This document shows, piece by piece, positions 41,022-49,551 of a stretch of 62,898 bases of DNA (position 1 is its first letter; every line of letters starts with the position of its first letter). The translations under genes and the position numbers were made by a program. The DNA comes from a bacterium (GTDB lineage Bacteria; Vulcanimicrobiota; Xenobia; Xenobiales; JADMJV01). The notes below the pieces were generated by a model. The model did no database searches and had not been told where the DNA came from. It worked only from the letters and a program-made list of their open reading frames with translations. Where the stretch lies: positions 1 through 62,898 of the forward strand of contig JAFEBA010000031.1 in NCBI GenBank assembly GCA_018266105.1. The letters are read 5' to 3'.

Positions 41022-41396
41022 GTGGCAAACACAAATATTCCATCCACGCTGATCGCCACCAATCAGCCACTGAATATCGCATCGTCCCAGGCCATCCCCT
41101 ATTTTCCAGGCTTCGCCATCAATTTCGCTGCCAGTTCCTCGGGCACCATTCTATCCGTGGCACCCACAATTTTGCTCTGGAACTTCCAGGCCGACGCAGG
41201 CTGGAGTTTTTTCGCGGGCCTGGCCGGCCCATCTATCGCCTTGAACTACACCGCGGCCGGAGCCTACGACGGAAATCGAATAGCCCTGAACGTCAGCAAC
41301 GATGAGATCCAGGGCGGTATCCTGTTTGGCGTGAACGTGGCGGACACTGGGGTCCTGGAAATGGCCGAAGTCATCCTGGAATGGCCTGGCGCTTAA
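41022..41396 (+). CDS. Small beta-rich hypothetical protein
   Basis: 124 residues from GTG 41022. No signal peptide is apparent. Composition (Ala, Ser, Thr, Asn, Ile, few charges; pieces such as GTILSVAPTILLWNFQADAG and AGAYDGNRIALNVSNDEIQG) suggests an all-beta fold. It lies 18 bases after the Tat lipoprotein, so the two are likely co-transcribed. The last 26 bases overlap the convergent methyltransferase gene. No family recognised. Confidence 0.55.
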   Translation: MANTNIPSTLIATNQPLNIASSQAIPYFPGFAINFAASSSGTILSVAPTILLWNFQADAGWSFFAGLAGPSIALNYTAAGAYDGNRIALNVSNDEIQGGILFGVNVADTGVLEMAEVILEWPGA

Positions 41397-42930
41397 CGGC
41401 CAGAACATCAGCGAAAAACAATGGTAGGTCGCGAAACGGTTGCCCGTGGGCTAAACCAAAAGAGGTCGGATGCGGTGCATCTCCCATGGCTTGATGGTAA
41501 TGTTCCATACTGATATGACCTGAGAGTTCCAGCGAATCTATCACCTCGAAACCGCAATCGAGCAGTGCAGCCAGGGTTTCTTGCAGAGTCGGCGTTTTTT
41601 GGGCGTAGAGCCGATCGAACCGATTCAAATCAACCCATTGGGAGCGGCGCAGTGGACCAGGCAGGCGAAACACATCCTTGATGTAGAGCATCCCCCCCGG
41701 ACACAAAACTCGGAAAGCTTCGCTAAAGACCTGATGCCGGTCATGGGCATAGCCGCTGGTCTCAAGAAAAAGCACCCGCTGGAAGCACGCCTTCTCGAAC
41801 GGCAGGTGATGAAAGTCCCCCAGATGCAGTCGAATGCGCTGGTCCATACCGGCGGCGGCCAGATCCGCGGCAGCTCGCCGAAGCTGATTCTGGCAAAGAT
41901 TGAGGCCATCAATCTGTATTCCCGGATAGGCCTGTGCCAGATCCAAAGCCGGCCCGGCCACCCCGCACCCGGCGTCCAGAATCCTCATTCCACAGTCAAT
42001 ACGCGCCCGGCGAGCCAACTGCAGATTGGAAGCCTGGGAACCCTCACGACCCCAATGACCGGCCTGCCAGGTGGTGCCCAGGTGCTGCAGGTAGTCATCC
42101 TGGCGAGCGTCATAGTAGTCGCGAACCTTCTCCAAAAAAGAGCGCTCTTCCGTCTCGGGGCACCACCAGGCCGCGAAGGCGGGCCAGGGCAGATAAGCCG
42201 TCTGACGCCCGCCTCTGAACTTGGCATAAGGGCAAAGCATGGGCTCGGGCAAGGCGGGCCAACTGGCCAGAGGCAGATTGAGCAGCTGGAGGGGCACCTG
42301 TTCCAGATCAATCGAAAAAAGTTCCGAAGCAGCGGGCGAAAAACTCAGATAGCACCAGGGTGAGGCCGGAAATGGAGCAAGCTCCTCCAGTAAAGGCCGG
42401 ACAGTATCTCCGATGAGCGCCTGGCCCACCTGCTGGAGCAATTCATAAGGAATTCTCCCAAAAATCCTTGGCTTGACGACCCCCTCATTCCAATCGACCG
42501 TCAATCCCCATCGCGAATCAGGGATCTCCAGAGCCGGCCGCAGGGCGCTTTCCAGGTGCACAGGTGGCGCAGACCCATAGCGACGCAAAAAAACGCGCAA
42601 AGTTGAGATCGGGTAGTGATTCTGGGGGGGGACTTCATAATTGAGGGCCAGGCGGGTAACCTGGCCCTCATCGATCCCCAGCCTGAGCCAGTGGCCTGGC
42701 ACCAGGTCGAACCTTTTCTGCAGCTCAAAAGCCAAAGCCAGCAGTCCCTCTGGGAGACCCAGGCATTCAAGCTCGGAAAGCTGCTCGAAAAAAAGCCTCA
42801 AACCGAGGCGACGCGGACACTCGTAGGAAAGCCCGACCTCAGCGTAATGACCTGGATCCTCGACCAGCTTCCGAATCCAGTCAGGCAAGAACTGTGGCTC
42901 TGCCGCGACCGGACGCATGGCTGAAAGCAA
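41371..42930 (-). CDS. SAM-dependent methyltransferase with an unassigned N-terminal domain
   Basis: 519 residues. The C-terminal 270 residues are a class I methyltransferase: LEKVRDYYDARQDDYLQHLG opens it, then motif I ILDAGCGVAGPALDLAQAYP, and FLETSGYAHDRHQVFSEAFR with PGGMLYIKDVF. This resembles sterol/tocopherol/cyclopropane-type C-methyltransferases. The first 230 residues (LVPGHWLRLGIDEGQVTRLA and SRWGLTVDWNEGVVKPRIFG) are not recognisable, look mixed alpha/beta, and are absent from those families. The 3' end overlaps the convergent 41022 gene. Substrate open. Confidence 0.75.
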   Translation of the reverse strand: MLSAMRPVAAEPQFLPDWIRKLVEDPGHYAEVGLSYECPRRLGLRLFFEQLSELECLGLPEGLLALAFELQKRFDLVPGHWLRLGIDEGQVTRLALNYEVPPQNHYPISTLRVFLRRYGSAPPVHLESALRPALEIPDSRWGLTVDWNEGVVKPRIFGRIPYELLQQVGQALIGDTVRPLLEELAPFPASPWCYLSFSPAASELFSIDLEQVPLQLLNLPLASWPALPEPMLCPYAKFRGGRQTAYLPWPAFAAWWCPETEERSFLEKVRDYYDARQDDYLQHLGTTWQAGHWGREGSQASNLQLARRARIDCGMRILDAGCGVAGPALDLAQAYPGIQIDGLNLCQNQLRRAAADLAAAGMDQRIRLHLGDFHHLPFEKACFQRVLFLETSGYAHDRHQVFSEAFRVLCPGGMLYIKDVFRLPGPLRRSQWVDLNRFDRLYAQKTPTLQETLAALLDCGFEVIDSLELSGHISMEHYHQAMGDAPHPTSFGLAHGQPFRDLPLFFADVLAVKRQAIPG

Positions 42931-42953
42931 GGCCAGGCTCTAGATTCGGCCGC

Positions 42954-44120
42954 TTAGTTGGCCGGAGTGGGAGTGGCAGGCGCAGCCGGAGTGTGGAAAT
43001 GCTGATAAGCCAGGTAGCCTACTCCAGCCGCCACGGCCGCTGCCACGGTGCCACTGATGACGGGATGTTCCTTGACGTAGTTCACCATTCCAGAGGCGGC
43101 ATCTTTACTGCCCTCAAAGGCTCCGCCCACCAGTTTGGCCACACCGGCCGGCACGCCAGCATGCTCAAGCACGACGCCCGTGGCGACACCCGCGGTGGTC
43201 ACCAGAGTGGTGGCCAGAACGGGATGATCGAAGGCAAAGGCTTTGACATCGTCGGCCACCTTTTCCCAAGGCTTGCCGGTATCTTTCTGATACTTGGAGA
43301 TGGCGTCAAAGACGCTCTTGTTGACATCCTTGGCGTCCACATTGGGGTTGGCAGCGATTTTGTCTTCCAAGGATTTGAAAGTTGCGTCCAAAGTTTTGGC
43401 CTGCTCGCCCTGGGGCTTGGGAGGGATAGCGGTCTCGGTGCTGACCATCTCGTGGATCAGGTAGGCGGTTCCGCCCGCCGCCGCCAGCGCAATGCCGGTC
43501 GCAATCAAGGGGTGGTCTTTGACGGCCTGAGTTACAGCGCCCACGCCGTCTTTGATTCCGTCTGTCAGTCCCAGTTTCTCCAACCCGATTCCACCAGCCG
43601 TGCCCAGAGCAAAAGCGGTGGTGAAGACCAGAGCAGGGTGGGTCTGAATCGCGTTGCGCAGAGTTTCGGTGACGCCCGGACCCTGCTGGCCGGAAGCCTT
43701 GGCGTAAGTCTTGGCAGCATCCATGATCTGACGGGTCACCTGCTCGGATTGAGCCTGGCCGGAGCCCTTCAGGGTGGACATGTTCTGTTCAATCTGATTC
43801 AGGGTCGCCGAGAGCTGCTGGCGAGCTTCTTTCTGCTGCTGAGTCTCCACGACGGGCGGGGTGTTGGGCTGCTGAGTGCAGCCGGTCAGACTGAGCAATC
43901 CGATCAACCCGGTCATACCGGCCAGAGTGCCCTTGGCCCAGACGGACATCGGCGCCGTCTTGACCTTCTTTTCGGCATCGCCAAGTTCAGGCTTTTTGGG
44001 CGCCTGATCGGCCTGACCAGCCACAAAACCATCCTTTGGGCCCGTAGCCTCGGCCTTATGACCGGTGGCCTGAAAGGCGGGTTGCTTGATTTGGGACTGG
44101 CTACGCAGGGCGGAAATCAT
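42954..44120 (-). CDS. Protein with four HP-glycine-zipper membrane repeats
   Basis: 388 residues from ATG 44120, five bases after GGAGGA. A polar N-part (1-57) precedes a lipobox-like segment (MSVWAKGTLAGMTGLIGLLS ending LTGC), so translation from Met58 would give a lipoprotein; both starts are possible. Then come four copies of a motif with a His-Pro pair followed by a Gly/Ala-rich hydrophobic stretch: QTHPALVFTTAFALGTAGG, KDHPLIATGIALAAAGG, FDHPVLATTLVTTAGVATG and KEHPVISGTVAAAVAAG. Ends in a Thr/Pro/Ala tail. Glycine zippers of this type form membrane helices; function unknown. Confidence 0.7.
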   Translation of the reverse strand: MISALRSQSQIKQPAFQATGHKAEATGPKDGFVAGQADQAPKKPELGDAEKKVKTAPMSVWAKGTLAGMTGLIGLLSLTGCTQQPNTPPVVETQQQKEARQQLSATLNQIEQNMSTLKGSGQAQSEQVTRQIMDAAKTYAKASGQQGPGVTETLRNAIQTHPALVFTTAFALGTAGGIGLEKLGLTDGIKDGVGAVTQAVKDHPLIATGIALAAAGGTAYLIHEMVSTETAIPPKPQGEQAKTLDATFKSLEDKIAANPNVDAKDVNKSVFDAISKYQKDTGKPWEKVADDVKAFAFDHPVLATTLVTTAGVATGVVLEHAGVPAGVAKLVGGAFEGSKDAASGMVNYVKEHPVISGTVAAAVAAGVGYLAYQHFHTPAAPATPTPAN

Positions 44121-44245
44121 GGGGGTCCTCCGGGATTTTTTATATCTCCCGGCCAGCATGCCCGAGCGCGCTGAAAATTCTCTCAAAGGAGTTCTGGTCG
44201 TACATCCTAAAACCGCCCGTCCAGGATTTTTCGGAGGTACTTGTT

Positions 44246-45142
44246 TTGAGTCAGATTCAGAGCCTAGCCGTGATCGGTTCAGGCACCATGGGGTCGGGCA
44301 TCGCCCAGGTGGCGGCCGCCTCAGGCTACAACGTAGTCCTTTGCGACGTGCAGGACGCTTTTTTGCAGAAGGCCCTTAAAGCCATCAGTGGCAGTTACGA
44401 TAAGTTCGTCCAAAAGGACAAGATGAGCGACGCCGATCGTCAGGCCGCCCTCGGACGTCTAAAAACCACCACTCAGCTTGAGGATGCAGCCGGAGTGGAT
44501 CTGGTGGTGGAAGCCATCACCGAACAAATTGAAGCCAAACGAGTGCTCTTCGGCAAACTCGAAGCCATCTGCAAAAAAGAGACCATCTTTGCATCCAACA
44601 CCTCTTCTCTCTCGGTCACCGAAATGAGCCAGGCCAGCCAACGCCCGGATCAGGTGGTGGGGATGCACTTTTTCAATCCGCCGGCTTTGATGAAACTGGT
44701 GGAAGTGGTGCGCACTCCACTCACCAGCCAGGCCACCTTCGATGCGGTCTGGCAGGTCGCTCTGAAGATGGGCAAGACCCCGGTTGAAACCCGCGATACC
44801 CCCGGGTTTATTTTCAACCGACTGATCATCCCTTATCTGAATGAAGCCATGTGGGCCCTTTACGAGGGAGCCGGCAAAGTGGCCGACATCGACGCCGCCA
44901 TGAAGTTGGGAGGCAACATGCCCATCGGACCTCTGGCTCTGCTCGACTTGATCGGAATCGACGTGCAACTGCACGCCTGCTCGGCCTTCCTGGATCAGTT
45001 TGGCGATCCCAAGTTCCGCCCCTGTCCCCTCAATCGGGCCATGGTGCGGGCCGGCCTGCTGGGCAAAAAGACCGGCAAAGGTTTTTACGACTACTCCCAA
45101 GACCCGCCCCAACCCGTGTCCATGGACCCATTTCGACTGTAG
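44246..45142 (+). CDS. hbd: 3-Hydroxybutyryl-CoA dehydrogenase
   Basis: 298 residues from TTG 44246, nine bases after GGAGG. It interconverts 3-hydroxyacyl-CoA and acetoacyl-CoA with NAD(P)H. The dinucleotide fold reads AVIGSGTMGSGIAQVAAASG (8-27). The catalytic region has VVGMHFFNPPALMKLVEVVR, and TPGFIFNRLIIPYLNEAMWA follows. The C-terminal domain reads GLLGKKTGKGFYDYS. It heads a plus-strand operon with crt, thiolase, moeA and tat genes. Typical butyrate-type or beta-oxidation role. Confidence 0.96.
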   Translation: MSQIQSLAVIGSGTMGSGIAQVAAASGYNVVLCDVQDAFLQKALKAISGSYDKFVQKDKMSDADRQAALGRLKTTTQLEDAAGVDLVVEAITEQIEAKRVLFGKLEAICKKETIFASNTSSLSVTEMSQASQRPDQVVGMHFFNPPALMKLVEVVRTPLTSQATFDAVWQVALKMGKTPVETRDTPGFIFNRLIIPYLNEAMWALYEGAGKVADIDAAMKLGGNMPIGPLALLDLIGIDVQLHACSAFLDQFGDPKFRPCPLNRAMVRAGLLGKKTGKGFYDYSQDPPQPVSMDPFRL

Positions 45143-45151
45143 GAGGAACGT

Positions 45152-45961
45152 ATGAAAGGCATGCAAGGAGCCCCTTCCAAATACCAGAATCTGATCATGT
45201 GCTATGAGGACGGCCTGGCCGTCATGGTTCTCAACCGTCCGAAAGCCCTCAATGCTCTCAACGCCGAGACCATTGACGAGATCAGCGCGGCCTTCGACGA
45301 AGTCGAGGCCGATCCCAAGAACCGGGTTTTGCTGATCACGGGGGCAGGCGACAAAGCTTTTGTGGCCGGCGCCGATATCCGCGAACTGAAGCAATGCGAA
45401 ACCGAAGCCGCCGGCGCGGCAGCCTCTGAAAAGGGCAGCAAACTCTTCCGGCGCTTTGAAACCTCCCGTCTGATCACGATCGCAGGCGTCAACGGCTTTG
45501 CCTTGGGAGGCGGAATGGAGCTGGCCATGTCTTGCGACTTCCGCTTCGCAGCCAGCACGGCTATGTTCGGCCTGCCGGAAGTGGGCCTGGGCATCATCCC
45601 CGGCTATGGCGGCACTCAGCGCCTGGCTCGATTGGTCGGGCGAGGACTGGCCATGGAACTGATGGTTACGGGACGCAAGTTTGACGCTCACTACGCCCTG
45701 CACATCGGCCTGGTCAACCGGGTGGTCCCTCAACACGACCTGCTCAACCTCTGTCGCCAGGTGGCTCAAGAGATTCTGGCTCAGGCCCCTCTGGCTGTGG
45801 CCGCCGCCAAGAAAGCACTGCAGGCCGGTGCCGATGGCGGCATGGAGGCCGGCCTGAAAGCCGAGTCGGTCGAATTTGGTAAGCTCTGCCTGAGCAAAGA
45901 CATGCATGAGGGCATGGCTGCCTTTGTGGAAAAACGCCAGGCTCAATTCAAGGGAGAATAA
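45152..45961 (+). CDS. crt: Enoyl-CoA hydratase / crotonase
   Basis: 269 residues from ATG 45152 after AGGAGG. Crotonase-fold hydratase converting crotonyl-CoA to 3-hydroxybutyryl-CoA. The oxyanion-hole pieces are FVAGADIRELKQCE and GFALGGGMELAMSCDFRFA, and the second acid lies in FGLPEVGLGIIPGYGGTQRL. The N-terminal 15 residues (MKGMQGAPSKYQNLIMC) are a little longer than usual. The next gene starts two bases after the stop. It acts with the adjacent dehydrogenase and thiolase. Confidence 0.95.
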   Translation: MKGMQGAPSKYQNLIMCYEDGLAVMVLNRPKALNALNAETIDEISAAFDEVEADPKNRVLLITGAGDKAFVAGADIRELKQCETEAAGAAASEKGSKLFRRFETSRLITIAGVNGFALGGGMELAMSCDFRFAASTAMFGLPEVGLGIIPGYGGTQRLARLVGRGLAMELMVTGRKFDAHYALHIGLVNRVVPQHDLLNLCRQVAQEILAQAPLAVAAAKKALQAGADGGMEAGLKAESVEFGKLCLSKDMHEGMAAFVEKRQAQFKGE

Positions 45962-45963
45962 CC

Positions 45964-47148
45964 GTGCTCAAGCAAGAAATCGTTATCATGGGCGGAGCTC
46001 GCACTCCGTTCGGCAAATATGGGGGGGGTCTGAAGGACCTTTCGGCCGCCGACCTGGCCGTGATCGCCGGAACCGAGGCATTACGCCGCGCCGACGTCAA
46101 AGCCGAAGAAATCGACCACGTCATTTTTGGCAACGTTATGCACACCTCGCCCGACGCGGCCTACCTGAGCCGACATATCGGCCTGCGTTGCGGGGTGCCA
46201 ATCCCGGTGCCGGCCTACGGCGTCAACCGTCTGTGCGGTTCCGGTTTTCAGGCGGTCATCAACGGAGCCATGGAAATCCTGCTGGGACAGGCCGACGAGG
46301 TGCTGGTGGGCGGAACGGAATCCATGAGTCAGGCTCCTCACAGTATTTTCGGAGCCCGCTGGGGCCTTCCGCTGGGCCAGTCGCGCCTCGAAGACACCCT
46401 CTGGGCGGCTTTAACCGACACCTACTGTGGCTGCGCCATGGCCATCACGGCTGAGAACCTGGCCGCCAAATACCAGGTCACTCGAGAAGAAGCCGATGAA
46501 CTGGCCATGGAGAGCCATCAGCGGGCGGCTGCGGCGGCCGACAAGCTTTCCGAAGAGATCGTGGCCGTAGAGATCCCGACAAAAAAAGGCCCCAAACGAG
46601 TTGAAAAGGACGAGCAGACTCGGCCCGATACCAGCATGGAAGGCCTGGCCAAGCTCAAGCCCTCGTTCCTGCCCACCGGTGTCGTCACCGCCGGCAACGC
46701 CTCCGGCATCAACGACGGCGCGGCCGCTCTGGTCCTGACCACCCGCGAGTCGGCCTTGAAGCGCAGCATCAAGCCTCTGGGCAAACTGATCGCCTGGGCC
46801 GCCAAAGGGGTGCAACCCGACATCATGGGAATCGGACCCGCTTCGGCTGCTCGTGAGGCCCTGCAAAAGGCCAACCTGACCCTCAACGACATGGACCTGA
46901 TCGAGGTCAACGAGGCCTTCGCCGCCCAGTATGTGGCAGTAGAGAAAGAGCTGGGCCTGTCGCGCGGAAAAACCAACGTCAACGGCGGCGCAGTGGCTCT
47001 CGGCCATCCTTTGGGAGCTTCAGGAGCCCGTCTGACCCTGACCATTCTACACGAACTCAAGCGCCGGGGCGGACGCTACGGACTGGCTTCAGCCTGTATT
47101 GGCGGCGGCCAGGGCATTGCTCTGATCGTGGAAGCCTGGAACGAATAG
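45964..47148 (+). CDS. Acetyl-CoA acetyltransferase (thiolase)
   Basis: 394 residues from GTG 45964. Thiolase catalysing acetyl-CoA plus acyl-CoA condensation or cleavage. The nucleophile is Cys91 (GVNRLCGSGFQAVING). Then VGGTESMSQAPHS, ITAENLAAKYQVTREEAD and the C-terminal triad NGGAVALGHPLGASGAR and ASACIGGGQGIALIVE (second Cys). A normal length for biosynthetic thiolases. ATG of moeA follows its stop with no gap. Confidence 0.95.
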   Translation: MLKQEIVIMGGARTPFGKYGGGLKDLSAADLAVIAGTEALRRADVKAEEIDHVIFGNVMHTSPDAAYLSRHIGLRCGVPIPVPAYGVNRLCGSGFQAVINGAMEILLGQADEVLVGGTESMSQAPHSIFGARWGLPLGQSRLEDTLWAALTDTYCGCAMAITAENLAAKYQVTREEADELAMESHQRAAAAADKLSEEIVAVEIPTKKGPKRVEKDEQTRPDTSMEGLAKLKPSFLPTGVVTAGNASGINDGAAALVLTTRESALKRSIKPLGKLIAWAAKGVQPDIMGIGPASAAREALQKANLTLNDMDLIEVNEAFAAQYVAVEKELGLSRGKTNVNGGAVALGHPLGASGARLTLTILHELKRRGGRYGLASACIGGGQGIALIVEAWNE

Positions 47149-48354
47149 ATGCATCAACTCATCAGCGTTGACCAGGCCCTCGCCACCATTTTAGAGGGTA
47201 CGGCGACGCTGGCGGCCCGTCACCTTCCCCTCGAGGAAGCGGCGGGCCGCCGTCTTTTAGAGCCATTGGTGGCCCGCGAGAGTCACCCCTACTTCGCCTC
47301 CTCGGCGATGGATGGCTACGCCCTGGGCTCCCTGGATCGGGTTACACGGTTGGTGGGCGCGGTGGCGGCCGGGGAAACGGCCGACTTTACCTTGCAACCC
47401 GGACTGAGCTGTCGCATCTTTACCGGAGCTCCGGTGCCAGCCGGGACTGTGGCGGTGGTTCCTCAAGAAGAAACGGAGGTCCTGGCTGAACAGCTGACCT
47501 GCACGGCTCCCATGGAAGCCGGCCAGCATGTGCGTCCTGCTGGCGAGCACTTTTCCGAAGGCGACGCTTTGCTGCCATCGGGTCGACTGCTGACTCCGGG
47601 AGACATCGGACTGGCCGCCCTGCTCGGCTACTCGGTCTTGAAATGCACGCCTCGAGCCCGGGTCGCTCTGGTTGCGACCGGTGACGAACTGGTGGAACTG
47701 GACCAACCTTTAGGGCCGGCTCAGGTGCGCAATTCGAATGTCTATGCGATGCAGGCTCAGGCTCAAGCTTGCGGAGCTGAAGCCTGGCGTCTTCCCATCA
47801 CCCCCGACCAGCCGGAAGCCCTGCGGGCCGCGCTGGAGAAGGCCTGGGATAGCGCTGACGCGATCGTAACTTGTGGTGGCGCCTCAGTGGGAGAACGCGA
47901 TTACGTGCAAAGCGTGCTCCGCGACCTGGGCGCTGAGCTTCACTTATGGAAAGTGGCCATGCGTCCGGGTAAGCCCCTGGGTTTTGGACTGCTGCGCGGC
48001 AAGCCTTTTGTGGCTCTGCCTGGCAACCCCGTCTCCTGCTACGTGACCTTCGAACTCTTTGTGCGCCCTATGCTGGACAAGTTGCAGGGCGGACCGGGGC
48101 AAGGTCTGGACTGCATGCAGGTCCGGCTGGCCGAAACGATTCACAAAAAGCCGGGCTTGCGTTTTTTCGTTCGCTGCCGATTGAGCTCCGAGGGGGCAAG
48201 GCTGGCCGGCTCGCAGGCCAGCCATCTTTTCCGCAGCGTGGCCGAATCAGACGGACTTTTGGAACTTCCTGAAGAAATCCAGTCTTTGCCCGAAGGGGCA
48301 ATGGCTCGAATGCTGCTCTGGCCATGGGTTAGCGCGTCGAAATTGCGGGGATAG
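47149..48354 (+). CDS. moeA: Molybdopterin molybdenumtransferase MoeA
   Basis: 401 residues from ATG 47149, directly after the thiolase stop (TAGATG). MoeA inserts molybdate into molybdopterin. Motifs are SSAMDGYALGSLD, FTGAPVPAGTVAVVPQEETE, VATGDELVELDQPLGPAQVR, TCGGASVGERDYVQSVL and ALPGNPVSCYVTFELFVRPM. The domain order (I-II-III-IV) is complete. It sits in a redox/fatty-acid operon and before Tat genes, which suits export of molybdenum enzymes. The first gene of this window is a relative of such enzymes, though without a Mo subunit in view. Confidence 0.95.
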   Translation: MHQLISVDQALATILEGTATLAARHLPLEEAAGRRLLEPLVARESHPYFASSAMDGYALGSLDRVTRLVGAVAAGETADFTLQPGLSCRIFTGAPVPAGTVAVVPQEETEVLAEQLTCTAPMEAGQHVRPAGEHFSEGDALLPSGRLLTPGDIGLAALLGYSVLKCTPRARVALVATGDELVELDQPLGPAQVRNSNVYAMQAQAQACGAEAWRLPITPDQPEALRAALEKAWDSADAIVTCGGASVGERDYVQSVLRDLGAELHLWKVAMRPGKPLGFGLLRGKPFVALPGNPVSCYVTFELFVRPMLDKLQGGPGQGLDCMQVRLAETIHKKPGLRFFVRCRLSSEGARLAGSQASHLFRSVAESDGLLELPEEIQSLPEGAMARMLLWPWVSASKLRG

Positions 48355-48380
48355 TGTTCGGAAGTGATGAGGAGGTCAGC

Positions 48381-48587
48381 ATGTTTGGACTGGGTTTAGG
48401 TGAATGCGTCGCGATACTGGTCATTTTCGTGCTGATCTTCGGACCCCGCTTCCTGGTTAACGCGAGCAAACGCCTTTTTAGCAGCTTCCAAGGCTTTACC
48501 GAATCCTTCAAAGATGCGCGTGAGGAAAAGCTTCCCCCTGGTACCAAGGTGAAGGTGATCAACCCCGGTGAAGAAGCTTCTTCCTAA
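48381..48587 (+). CDS. TatA/TatB-like twin-arginine translocase subunit (first)
   Basis: 68 residues from ATG 48381, after GAGGAGG. One N-terminal transmembrane helix (FGLGLGECVAILVIFVLIFG), a hinge with PRF, and an amphipathic helix with Lys/Glu-rich tail. The FGP motif at the helix end is typical of TatA/B. It overlaps the tatC start by 20 bases. TatA and TatB cannot be told apart reliably at this size. Confidence 0.85.
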   Translation: MFGLGLGECVAILVIFVLIFGPRFLVNASKRLFSSFQGFTESFKDAREEKLPPGTKVKVINPGEEASS

Positions 48588-49290
48588 GATCGAAGACCAG
48601 CCGATGTCGCTGGTTGGCCACCTGGAGGAGCTGCGCTGGCGCATTCTCTGGTCGTTGTTTTACTGGATCATCGCCTGCTTCATCGTCTGGGGCGCGGTGC
48701 CTCGCATCATCGACTTCTGTACGCCACTCCTTAAAGGCGCCAATCTCATCTTCACCAGCCCCACCGAAGCCTTTTTCGCCTACCTTAACGCTGCAATGGT
48801 GGGCGGAGCCTGTCTGGCCTCGCCCATTTTTCTTTACCATATTCTGATGTTCGTCTTGCCCGGGCTGGAGAAGGGCGAACGCAAGTGGGTCTACCGCCTG
48901 CTTCCGCTCAGTATTTTCCAGTTTCTACTCGGCTGCATTTTCGCCCTCAAACTGGTGCTGCCAGGCACCATGGACTTCTTCATGGGCTTTGCCACCGGAA
49001 AGCTCATACCGCAGATCAAGATCGGTGAATTCATCGGCTTTATTACCACCCTGACCATCATCTGCGGCATCATCTTTGAGCTCCCGATCGTGCTCATGTT
49101 CCTGGCCGGCATTGGTCTGGTTACATCCAAATTCCTGGCCCGGCATCGCCGGATGGCCTACTTCCTGGCCTTCGTGGTCTCAGCCGTGGCCACACCAACT
49201 CCCGACGCCTTCACCGCAACTGTGGTGGCTCTTCCGATTTTAATCAACTATGAAGTCAGTCTCTTCTTAATCAGGCTGTGTGGAAAATGA
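48568..49290 (+). CDS. tatC: Twin-arginine translocase TatC
   Basis: 240 residues from GTG 48568; ATG 48604 would remove 12 residues and has no better ribosome site. TatC recognises the twin-arginine signal and recruits TatA/B. Early residues read MSLVGHLEELRWRI, as in the family. Six membrane segments follow, including the conserved VLPGLEKGERKWVYRLLPLS cytoplasmic loop region and FLARHRRMAYFLAFVVSAVA. The C-terminal tail is short. Overlapping with tatA fits translational coupling. Confidence 0.95.
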   Translation: MKKLLPKIEDQPMSLVGHLEELRWRILWSLFYWIIACFIVWGAVPRIIDFCTPLLKGANLIFTSPTEAFFAYLNAAMVGGACLASPIFLYHILMFVLPGLEKGERKWVYRLLPLSIFQFLLGCIFALKLVLPGTMDFFMGFATGKLIPQIKIGEFIGFITTLTIICGIIFELPIVLMFLAGIGLVTSKFLARHRRMAYFLAFVVSAVATPTPDAFTATVVALPILINYEVSLFLIRLCGK

Positions 49291-49304
49291 CCGCAGGAGG
49301 ACCT

Positions 49305-49490
49305 ATGCAAAACCTACACCTACTCTGGACCCTTGGGCCGGGCGAATTGCTCATGATCGTGATCGTGGCAATCTTCATCTTCGGGCCCAAGCGACTGCCC
49401 GAAATCGGTAAAGCTCTAGGCGACGGGCTCAGCTCCTTCCGCGAAGCCAGCAAAGGTGACAAGTCGCTACCTGCCGCAGAAAAAGAATAG
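49305..49490 (+). CDS. tatA: TatA-like twin-arginine translocase subunit (second)
   Basis: 61 residues from ATG 49305, preceded by AGGAGG and starting 14 bases after tatC. The helix GELLMIVIVAIFIFGPKRLP, with FGPKRLPEIGKALGDGL, is a textbook TatA. The C-tail is short and charged. With the first gene this gives TatA-like, TatC, TatA-like, the minimal Tat set. A strong terminator follows. Confidence 0.95.
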   Translation: MQNLHLLWTLGPGELLMIVIVAIFIFGPKRLPEIGKALGDGLSSFREASKGDKSLPAAEKE

Positions 49491-49510
49491 CCACAGCCAG
49501 TCTTGCCACG

Positions 49511-49551
49511 AGAGTTCGGCGCGACCCGAGGGTTGCGTTGGACTCTTTTTA
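49511..49551 (+). terminator. Strong terminator between the tat operon and rex
   Basis: AGAGTTCGGCGCGACCC (49511-49527) pairs fully, counting G-U pairs, with GGGTTGCGTTGGACTCT (49530-49546), then TTTTT. The T-run overlaps the rex stop codon on the other strand, so the hairpin separates the two convergent transcripts. Confidence 0.88.
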
